Shown here: in pieces, positions 29,365-34,938 of the stretch
How positions within the stretch are numbered: the first letter of the stretch is position 1
Layout: every line of letters begins with the position of its first letter
Translations under genes and position numbers: made by a program
Notes under the pieces: model-generated
What the model saw: only the letters and a program-made list of their open reading frames with translations
Told to the model about the DNA's origin: nothing
The model's database searches: none
Origin: Candidatus Omnitrophota bacterium
GTDB lineage: Bacteria > Omnitrophota > Gorgyraeia > Zapsychrales > Fredricksoniimonadaceae
NCBI GenBank assembly: GCA_903901225.1
Contig: CAIUQE010000045.1
Location: 1-34,938, forward strand
Direction: 5' to 3'
Length of the DNA: 34,938 bases

Positions 29365-29393
29365 TCGACAATAACAATATCTATGCATATAAT
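29365..29393 (+). promoter_or_regulatory. Sigma-70-type promoter of pckG
   Basis: TCGACA (29365-29370, five of six matches to TTGACA), 17 bp, then a perfect TATAAT (29388-29393). It predicts a 5' leader of about 45 nt before the pckG start. Confidence 0.75.
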
Positions 29394-29444
29394 GGGCGCG
29401 GTTTAGGGTTCCATACAATTCTTAATCACGAAGGAAAGTCCGTT

Positions 29445-31217
29445 ATGGCGACACCACTTGAACTTTGGGTTGAAGAACAGGCCAAACTCGCGAAGCCTGA
29501 CAAGGTCTACTGGTGCGACGGTTCTGAGGAGGAAGCGCGCCGCCTGATCGAGGTCGGCATCCGCGAGGAAAAGATCAACGGGCATCCTGTGTTTGCCAAA
29601 CTCGACCATTCAAAATGGCCCGACGCCTATTTCCACCGCAGCCATCCGACGGATGTCGCGCGCACCGAACAGCTGACCTTCATCTGCCATCCCGAAAAAG
29701 ACATGGCGGGCCCGACCAATAACTGGATGCCGCCCGCCGAGGCCAAGGCGCTCATGCATAAACTCACCGACGGGTGCATGAAGGGCCGCACCATGTACGT
29801 GATGACCTACATGATGGGCCATCCCGATTCGCCTTACGCCAAAGCCTGTGTCCAGGTGACCGACAGCGCCTATGTCGTGGTCAACATGCGCGTCATGACG
29901 CGCCTGAGCTCCAAGGTGAAGGACAAGATCGGGTCGAGCCATAAATTCGTCAAGGGCATCCATTCTATCGGCGACCTTGACCCGAACAAACGTTTCATCA
30001 TGCATTTCCCGCAGGACGACCTGGTGTGGAGCATTGGTTCCGGTTACGGCGGCAATGCCCTCCTGGGAAAGAAATGTTTCTCCCTGCGCATCGCTTCCTG
30101 CCTCGGGCAGAAAGAAGGCTGGCTCGCCGAGCACATGGTCATCATGGGCGTTGAAGACCCGAAGGGGAACATCACCTACATGACCGTGGCTCTGCCCTCC
30201 GCCTGCGGCAAGACGAATCTGGCCATGCTCGAATCCGCGCTGCCCGGCTACAAGGTCTGGACCCTGGGTGATGATATCGCCTGGCTCAATCCCGGTCCCG
30301 ATGGCCGTTTGTGGGCGATCAATCCCGAAGCCGGTTTCTTTGGCGTGGCGCCCGGTACGGCGCTGAAGACCAATCCGAACATGATCCGGACCCTCAAGTC
30401 CGGGAAATTTTACCCGACGATTTTCACCAACACGGCCGTCGACCCGCACAAGAATGAGCCGTGGTGGGAAGGCCTTGACGGTTCTGTTCCTGAAAATTTG
30501 ACGGACTGGCAGGGGACGGCGTGGGACCGTTCCAAGGGGACGAAAGCCGCGCATGCGAATTCACGCTTCACCGTCTCGCTCCATAACGCGCCGACCTTGT
30601 CGAAAGAATTTGATAATCCCCGCGGCGTTCCGATCTCGGCCATTATCCTCGGCGGCAAGCGCACGCGGCTCATCCCGCTTGTGTGCGAGGCCAAGAGCTG
30701 GCAGAACGGTATTTTCACTGCCGCGCGCACCGGATCGGAAACGACCGCCGCGGCCGCGCACCAGGTGGGTGTCCTGCGGCGCGACCCGATGGCCATGCTG
30801 CCGTTCTGCGGCTATAACATGGGCGATTATTTCCGCCACTGGCTTGATGTCGGCAAAAAGCTCAAGCACCCGCCGAAGATCTTTTCGGTCAACTGGTTCC
30901 GGGTGGATGATGATGACAAATTCATCTGGCCGGGGTTTGGCGATAATATCCGCGTGCTCAAGTGGATCATCGAGCGCGTCAATGGCCGGGTGGGCGCCAA
31001 AGAGACGCCGATCGGGTTGTTGCCCGAGATCAAGGACCTTGACCTGACGGGCCTCAATATTCCCGCCGAAAAAATCGCGAAACTTTTTGAGATCGATCCG
31101 CGCGAATGGAAGGCTGAGCTCGAGGACATCGACAAATTCCTTAACCAGTTCGCCGGCCATTTGCCGCAGGAATTGCGTCAGGAATATGATGATCTTGCCA
31201 GGAGTTTGAACGCGTAA
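29445..31217 (+). CDS. pckG: Phosphoenolpyruvate carboxykinase (GTP)
   Basis: 590 aa, full length for the GTP-dependent class. It interconverts oxaloacetate + GTP and PEP + GDP + CO2, the entry to gluconeogenesis, or fixes CO2 in the reverse direction in fermenters. Visible motifs are the P-loop PSACGKTNLAM with its reactive Cys, the metal-binding GDDIAWL, the oxaloacetate/PEP region (FPQDDLVWSIGSGYGGNALLGKK in outline), the guanine-binding FCGYNMGDYFRHW and the NWFR segment. AAGGAAAG precedes ATG 29445. It is preceded by its own promoter and is monocistronic, with the next gene convergent. Confidence 0.97.
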   Translation: MATPLELWVEEQAKLAKPDKVYWCDGSEEEARRLIEVGIREEKINGHPVFAKLDHSKWPDAYFHRSHPTDVARTEQLTFICHPEKDMAGPTNNWMPPAEAKALMHKLTDGCMKGRTMYVMTYMMGHPDSPYAKACVQVTDSAYVVVNMRVMTRLSSKVKDKIGSSHKFVKGIHSIGDLDPNKRFIMHFPQDDLVWSIGSGYGGNALLGKKCFSLRIASCLGQKEGWLAEHMVIMGVEDPKGNITYMTVALPSACGKTNLAMLESALPGYKVWTLGDDIAWLNPGPDGRLWAINPEAGFFGVAPGTALKTNPNMIRTLKSGKFYPTIFTNTAVDPHKNEPWWEGLDGSVPENLTDWQGTAWDRSKGTKAAHANSRFTVSLHNAPTLSKEFDNPRGVPISAIILGGKRTRLIPLVCEAKSWQNGIFTAARTGSETTAAAAHQVGVLRRDPMAMLPFCGYNMGDYFRHWLDVGKKLKHPPKIFSVNWFRVDDDDKFIWPGFGDNIRVLKWIIERVNGRVGAKETPIGLLPEIKDLDLTGLNIPAEKIAKLFEIDPREWKAELEDIDKFLNQFAGHLPQELRQEYDDLARSLNA

Positions 31218-31232
31218 CGGCGGGCGTCAGCC

Positions 31233-32684
31233 TTAACGGGACGGGTTTTGTTGTTCCGCGATCTTTTCGAACATGGGGTAAAGTTTTTTCCATGTGGCAC
31301 GGGCCTCGGCGCAACTGTCGCCGTGGTAGCGCATCAGGTAGTAGCGTGAGACGAACATATGCGGGTGGTAGCGGTAAAGGAACGCCATCCAGTCCTGGTC
31401 ACTTTTGGCATTCCGCGCTTCCGCATCTGTCCAGACGCTGAACCAGCCTTCACTCTGTTTTGGATAATCCCTGAAGTAAGTTCCCAGAAAAAAGATCGCG
31501 AATAAAAAGGCCGCCGTCAGGGCCAGCCATTCCATTGCGCGCCATTGCCCGGATATTTTATGGACCACGAAGCCCGTCGCGATCATGGCGAAGGGCCAGG
31601 CGCCGATGGTGCGCAAGGGGTGGGGGTATTCCAGCACGGTGAGCAGCGCGGGCGTGACGCCGATGAGGATATTGATCCCCAGAAAAGCCAGTAATCCCGG
31701 CGCGCCCGGGGCCGCGATGGGTTTTTTATGGGCCAACTGCCAGGCGGCCCAGCCGAGGCCGAGGAGGACCGCCAGGATATCGAGCCAGCCCATGACCCCC
31801 TGATGCCCCGTGCTCAGGGTGAAATTCACCGGGGTCCCTTTGAAGAACAGGAAATCTCCCGACACATGGAACAGGATATTGGTCCACAAGGCCGCGACGA
31901 TCCGGGCAACTGCGTCGACACCGTGCGCGCCCTGCAGGTAGTCAGCGTTGAAAATAGAGATGCCTTTAAAGCGCGCGGCGAGCGCCGCGTCCGTGGTATA
32001 GAGGAGGATCAAAGGGATACTCGCCCCCAGGAATCCCGCGGCCAGCGCGACGGCCCGGGGGATCTTCCAGCGCAGCTGGCTCAGGCCATAACCGCCGAGG
32101 GTCAGGAGTAACAGCGGGGCCTGGAACCTTCCCGGCGGATACGCGTAGGCGGCCCCTGCCAGGAGCGCCCCTGCCAGGAGGCCGTGCCATGTCCTTTGGG
32201 CCGCCAGGCCGGCGTAAAGCCCCCAGGTCAGGAATGGGAGAAGAAACAGCGATTCCCAGGCGATGCGCGTCATGACCCACGGCCACGGGGAAATGCTCGC
32301 GGCCAGGAGTATCCACAGGCCGCAACGGGGGCCCCCCAGGTGGCAGCCGATGGCGAAAAGCCCCAGCAAGGCGATGGTGAAGGCAAAGGCCGTGAAGCTT
32401 CTGAGCGAGGCCTGCGAGATCCCGAAGAACTTGACCCAGACGAGGCCCGGATAGAGATAGACCGGTGAGGTGGGTGTGGCGTAGCTGTTGTGGGCAAAAA
32501 GAGGATATTTTTCGTCGGCCAAAGGCGAGCTTCCGTCCTGGGCCAGGCAGCCGAGCGTGACGCCCATCAGGGCTTCGTCGGTCTGAAAACCGTGGGGAAC
32601 GCGGTCGATGTTGACGAAGCGCAGGGTGTTGGCCGTGAGGATCAGCAGGAGCATCCCGCCGGCAAGGGCGTATTTTTTCAGCAT
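31233..32684 (-). CDS. GT-C type membrane glycosyltransferase (PMT/ArnT-like)
   Basis: 483 aa with about ten to twelve membrane helices. After the first helix the periplasmic loop carries VPHGFQTDEALMGV, the Asp-Glu motif that marks the catalytic region of GT-C enzymes using polyprenyl-phosphate sugars. Other loop features are YLYPGLVWVKFFG and the repeated Leu/Ala-rich helices. The C-terminal about 80 residues form a soluble tail (RDYPKQSEGWFSVWTDAEAR). It would transfer a sugar to lipid, glycan or protein on the outer face of the membrane; donor and acceptor are unknown. It is convergent with pckG, only 15 bp apart, with no clear terminator between them. Confidence 0.8.
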   Translation of the reverse strand: MLKKYALAGGMLLLILTANTLRFVNIDRVPHGFQTDEALMGVTLGCLAQDGSSPLADEKYPLFAHNSYATPTSPVYLYPGLVWVKFFGISQASLRSFTAFAFTIALLGLFAIGCHLGGPRCGLWILLAASISPWPWVMTRIAWESLFLLPFLTWGLYAGLAAQRTWHGLLAGALLAGAAYAYPPGRFQAPLLLLTLGGYGLSQLRWKIPRAVALAAGFLGASIPLILLYTTDAALAARFKGISIFNADYLQGAHGVDAVARIVAALWTNILFHVSGDFLFFKGTPVNFTLSTGHQGVMGWLDILAVLLGLGWAAWQLAHKKPIAAPGAPGLLAFLGINILIGVTPALLTVLEYPHPLRTIGAWPFAMIATGFVVHKISGQWRAMEWLALTAAFLFAIFFLGTYFRDYPKQSEGWFSVWTDAEARNAKSDQDWMAFLYRYHPHMFVSRYYLMRYHGDSCAEARATWKKLYPMFEKIAEQQNPSR

Positions 32685-32756
32685 AAGAAAAACATTCTAG
32701 TCATGATGAGGACTCTTGGGAAGCACAATTCTTTTTGTGTGCATGGGTAGCCTTTT

Positions 32757-32848
32757 AAATCTTTTCGCCTGCCTTAACGCGCCACCCTTCCGGCTTCACT
32801 TCGCTCCAGGCGGAAGGGCACCTGGCGCTTGGCGCGGCGAAAAGGTTT
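32757..32848. other. 92-nt three-tier nested stem-loop (possible RNA or mobile repeat)
   Basis: Outer stem: 32757-32769 (AAATCTTTTCGCC) with 32836-32848 (GGCGAAAAGGTTT, one G-T pair). Middle: GCGCCA (32779-32784) with TGGCGC (32823-32828). Inner: CCCTTCCG (32785-32792) with CGGAAGGG (32811-32818) around an 18-nt loop. The inner stem and loop contain the 22-bp repeat also found at 29272. It lies between a divergent gene pair, just upstream of a promoter. Confidence 0.7.
32787..32808. repeat. 22-bp dispersed repeat, copy B
   Basis: CTTCCGGCTTCACTTCG followed by CTCCA; 21 of 22 bases match copy A at 29272-29293. Here it forms part of the inner stem and loop of the nested hairpin. Confidence 0.6.
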
Positions 32849-32864
32849 GAGGCGTTTCTTTTGC

Positions 32865-32894
32865 TTGACAAGCCTCGCCGGATGCCTTTAAAGT
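32865..32894 (+). promoter_or_regulatory. Sigma-70-type promoter of the aldolase-dehydrogenase operon
   Basis: A perfect TTGACA (32865-32870), 18 bp, then TAAAGT (32889-32894, four of six matches). It predicts a 5' leader of about 55 nt ahead of the start at 32955, and lies 16 bp after the nested stem. Confidence 0.65.
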
Positions 32895-32954
32895 GTAGCC
32901 GCGCGACTCAAGGATTGTGCCGCGACGGACCTATTTTTTACAGGAGGTACTCCG

Positions 32955-33743
32955 ATGGATTGGGGAATGCAGAACCGTTTGAACCAGCTGATGCCCAATG
33001 GCAAATGTTTTTTCATGCCGATCGACCACGGTTATTTTCAGGGGCCGACCACCGGCCTGGAAAAACCAGGCGAGACGGTGAAGCCCCTCCTGCCGTATGT
33101 CGACGCGCTTTTTTGCACGCGCGGCGTCCTGCGCGCGTCGATCGACCCGCTCACGTCCAAGCCGATCGTCCTGCGCGTGTCAGGTGGCACGAGCATGGTG
33201 GGCCATGACCTGGCCAATGAGGTGCTGACCACGTCGATCGAGGAGATCATCCGCGTGAACGCGGCCGCGGTCGGTATTTCAGTTTTCATCGGCAGCGACT
33301 ACGAAAAGCAGACCCTGCACAATCTTTCGACACTGGTCAACCAGTGCGAAGATTATGGCATTCCCGTCATGGCCGTTACCGCCGTGGGCAAGGAGATCGA
33401 AAAGCGCGAGGCGCGTTACCTGGCTCTGTGCTGCCGCATCGCCGCCGAACTCGGGGCCAGGGTCGTGAAGACCTACTGGTGCGAAAAGGATTTTGACAAG
33501 GTCGTCAAAGGCTGTCCGGTCCCGGTGATCATCGCGGGCGGCCCGAAATGCGACACCGAGCGCGAGGTGCTGGAATTCGTCCACGACGGCATGTCCAAGG
33601 GCGCGGTCGGCCTCAACCTGGGCCGCAACGTCTGGCAGAGCCCGCAACCGCTGGCCATGGTCAAGGCCCTGCGGGCCATTGTCCACGACAAGGCTTCGGT
33701 CAAACTGGCGCTCGAGATCTTCCAGGCCAATGTTAGTCGGTAA
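32955..33743 (+). CDS. LsrF/DeoC-family class I aldolase or thiolase
   Basis: 262 aa TIM barrel. Its start, MDWGMQNRLNQ then MPIDHGYFQGPTTGLE, closely follows E. coli LsrF, which cleaves a phosphorylated autoinducer-2 derivative. The Schiff-base lysine is Lys172 in RVVKTYW, followed by CPVPVIIAGGPK and GLNLGRNVWQSPQP at the phosphate-binding end. The same fold also serves archaeal-type fructose-bisphosphate aldolase and related enzymes, so the substrate is open. No lsr transport, kinase or repressor gene is nearby. CAGGAGG lies 8 nt before the start. The last 14 bp overlap the dehydrogenase gene, so the two enzymes probably act in one pathway. Confidence 0.88.
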   Translation: MDWGMQNRLNQLMPNGKCFFMPIDHGYFQGPTTGLEKPGETVKPLLPYVDALFCTRGVLRASIDPLTSKPIVLRVSGGTSMVGHDLANEVLTTSIEEIIRVNAAAVGISVFIGSDYEKQTLHNLSTLVNQCEDYGIPVMAVTAVGKEIEKREARYLALCCRIAAELGARVVKTYWCEKDFDKVVKGCPVPVIIAGGPKCDTEREVLEFVHDGMSKGAVGLNLGRNVWQSPQPLAMVKALRAIVHDKASVKLALEIFQANVSR

Positions 33744-34704
33744 ATATTATTCCAACAGCGATGTGCGCATCGAGGAACTTCCGGTCCCCGTGATCGGCCC
33801 CGGCGAAGTGCTGGTGAAGATGCAGGCCAGCGGCATTTGCGGGACCGACGTGATGGAATGGTACCGGGCCAAGAAGGGCCCGCGTATCCTCGGCCACGAG
33901 ATGGCCGGCGAGATCGTTGAGACCAGGTCTGAAAAATATAAAAAAGGCCAGCGTGTTTTTGTCAGCCATCACGTGCCCTGCAATGACTGCAAATACTGCC
34001 GGGCGGGCAACCATACCGCCTGCGACACCCTGCACCAGGGCAACTATGACCCTGGCGGTTACAGCGAGTTCGTGCGCGTGCCGAAGATCAATGTTGATTT
34101 CGGGATCTATGTCCTGCCGGACAATGTTTCGTATGAAGAAGCGACCATGATCGAGCCCTTGGCGTGCGCGGTGCGGGCCGTGCGGCTCCTGGACGTGCGT
34201 CCGGGGCAGACCGTCCTGATCCTGGGCGGCGGCGTTTCCGGCCTGCTCAATGTCATGCTCGCGAAGCAGAAGGGTGCCCGGGTCATTGTCACGGATATCA
34301 ATGAATACCGCCTCAGGCAGGCGCTGGCCTTTGGCGCGGACCAGGCCATCGACGCGCGTCAAAATATTGATCTTGTGGCCGAGAAGGTCGTCATCTGCAC
34401 GGGGGCTTACCAGGCCGTTGAGCAGGCGTTCCGTTCGGTCGATAAAAAAGGCGCGATCCTCCTGTTCGCGGTCCCCAACCGGGATATCGCGGTCCCCATC
34501 CCTGATTTCTGGCGGCGTGAGTTGACGCTGTTCTCCTCCTACGGGGCGGCGCCCGTTGACCTTGCCGAGGCCCTTGATCTTATCGCATCAGGTAAGGTCG
34601 ATGTGAAGGGCACCATCACCCACAAATTCCCTTTCCGCCAGATCCAGCAGGCCTTTAACACGGTTGTTGAGGCCAAAGATTCCCTCAAGGTCATTCTCGT
34701 CTGA
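33730..34704 (+). CDS. Zinc-dependent alcohol/polyol dehydrogenase (MDR family)
   Basis: 324 aa. Catalytic zinc ligands are Cys37 (GICGTD), His56-Glu57 (LGHEMAG) and the Glu of IEPLACAVRA. The structural zinc lobe has Cys84, Cys87, Cys90 and Cys98. The NAD(P) fold shows VLILGGGVSGLLNVMLA, and the Asp of IVTDINEYRL suggests NAD preference. The overall shape recalls sorbitol, threonine or L-iditol dehydrogenases. It starts inside the end of the aldolase gene (14-bp overlap) with a weak AGG ribosome site, so coupled translation is likely. It probably oxidises a hydroxyl of, or reduces a keto group on, the aldolase substrate or product. Confidence 0.92.
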   Translation: MLVGKYYSNSDVRIEELPVPVIGPGEVLVKMQASGICGTDVMEWYRAKKGPRILGHEMAGEIVETRSEKYKKGQRVFVSHHVPCNDCKYCRAGNHTACDTLHQGNYDPGGYSEFVRVPKINVDFGIYVLPDNVSYEEATMIEPLACAVRAVRLLDVRPGQTVLILGGGVSGLLNVMLAKQKGARVIVTDINEYRLRQALAFGADQAIDARQNIDLVAEKVVICTGAYQAVEQAFRSVDKKGAILLFAVPNRDIAVPIPDFWRRELTLFSSYGAAPVDLAEALDLIASGKVDVKGTITHKFPFRQIQQAFNTVVEAKDSLKVILV

Positions 34705-34812
34705 ACTCCCCGCAATAAGCTTGTTTATCTATTTGCCTCCCATCGTGGCACGCGGCCATTTGTATGTGTTATACTTGGCATACATATGGATATATTGTCA
34801 TTGCCGTCCAAA

Positions 34813-34938
34813 TTAGTTAAATGAGAACAGTTCGAGTTGATACTGGTTAACCGGTTTCTGTGAACGCTCGTGATAAGGGTCATTGAGCCAGTCCCAAAGG
34901 TTGCGCCTTGAAAAGAGGTTTGTAGGCAATACAGCACA
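34813..34938 (-). mobile_element. IS4-type transposase, C-terminal 41 codons only
   Basis: The minus strand is open from the window edge to TAA (plus-strand TTA at 34813-34815). It ends LPTNLFSRRNLWDWLNDPYH then ERSQKPVNQYQLELFSFN. This matches the closing segment of IS4 transposases with DUF4372, whose C-termini read LxLNLFxRRxLxxLL...QLxLxL. The front half of the gene lies beyond the window. With the N-terminal fragment of the same family at position 51, in the same orientation, the window looks bounded by two copies of one element. The element's end should lie a little left of 34813, but its terminal repeat was not resolved. Confidence 0.65.

Noticed and set aside
34746..34763. TGGCACG resembling the -24 element of a sigma-54 promoter
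   Set aside because: The required GC of the -12 element is absent at the correct spacing.
34725..34937. Minus-strand frame of 70 codons at the right edge
   Set aside because: A different minus-strand frame in the same place encodes the transposase C-terminus, which explains the sequence better.

Overview
The window looks like a chromosomal contig from a Gram-negative, moderately GC-rich, probably uncultivated bacterium. I lean towards Omnitrophota or another PVC-related or deltaproteobacterial-type lineage. This is an impression from gene content (GTP-type PEPCK, fused CheB/CheR-PAS sensor, Rieske/cytochrome b cluster, Tat-dependent Rieske protein, small zinc-ribbon protein, several toxin-antitoxin pairs) and is not proven. 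Both ends appear to lie inside copies of a transposase of the same IS4-type (DUF4372-like) family, in the same orientation. That is what a contig broken at a multicopy insertion sequence looks like. The left copy has cut off the front of a sensor kinase gene.

Layout. (1) 0-1.2 kb: truncated FixL/TodS-type histidine kinase overlapping a FixJ-type response regulator, followed by a perfect 18-bp palindrome. (2) 1.3-8.8 kb: an 86-aa orphan, a B12-domain radical SAM protein, a CheB-CheR-PAS fusion, a two-PAS partner protein, a copy of translation factor IF-1 and a second radical SAM protein, all on the + strand and closely spaced. (3) 8.8-9.3 kb: a 79-bp foldback element, a 51-aa zinc-ribbon protein and tandem terminators. 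(4) 9.4-19.3 kb: a complete type I-C CRISPR-Cas locus (cas3-cas5c-cas8c-cas7c-[Bro-N/DinD-like gene]-cas4-cas1-cas2) followed by 17 repeats and 16 spacers. The extra gene sits inside the operon between the effector and adaptation genes. (5) 19.5-23.6 kb: a four-gene respiratory cluster of a bd-oxidase-like membrane protein, a Rieske protein, a b6f-type fused cytochrome b, and a second bd-like membrane protein with a C-terminal cytochrome c. (6) 23.6-26.4 kb: a two-gene ABC-2 exporter convergent with an MFS transporter; both stop codons lie in one shared hairpin. (7) 26.5-29.3 kb: three small toxin-antitoxin-like pairs and a secreted LamG protein. (8) 29.4-34.7 kb: GTP-dependent PEP carboxykinase, a GT-C type membrane glycosyltransferase on the - strand, and an LsrF-like aldolase/thiolase overlapping a zinc alcohol dehydrogenase. 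(9) 34.8 kb to end: C-terminus of an IS4-type transposase.

How the parts work together. The cas genes form one tightly packed operon with everything needed for interference (cas3, 5, 8c, 7) and acquisition (cas4, 1, 2); the Bro-N protein is translated within it. The Rieske/cytochrome b cluster has no separate cytochrome c1 or f. The cytochrome c fused to the bd-like subunit could take electrons from the Rieske centre, giving a self-contained quinol-oxidising complex. The CheB/CheR-PAS and PAS proteins form a sensory pair with no kinase domain of their own. The most promising targets for follow-up are the Bro-N gene in the cas operon, the bd-like/Rieske/cytochrome b cluster, and several structured intergenic elements: the foldback at 8.85 kb, the 92-nt nested stem at 32.76 kb, and a 22-mer shared between two intergenic regions. 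No tRNA or rRNA gene was seen.
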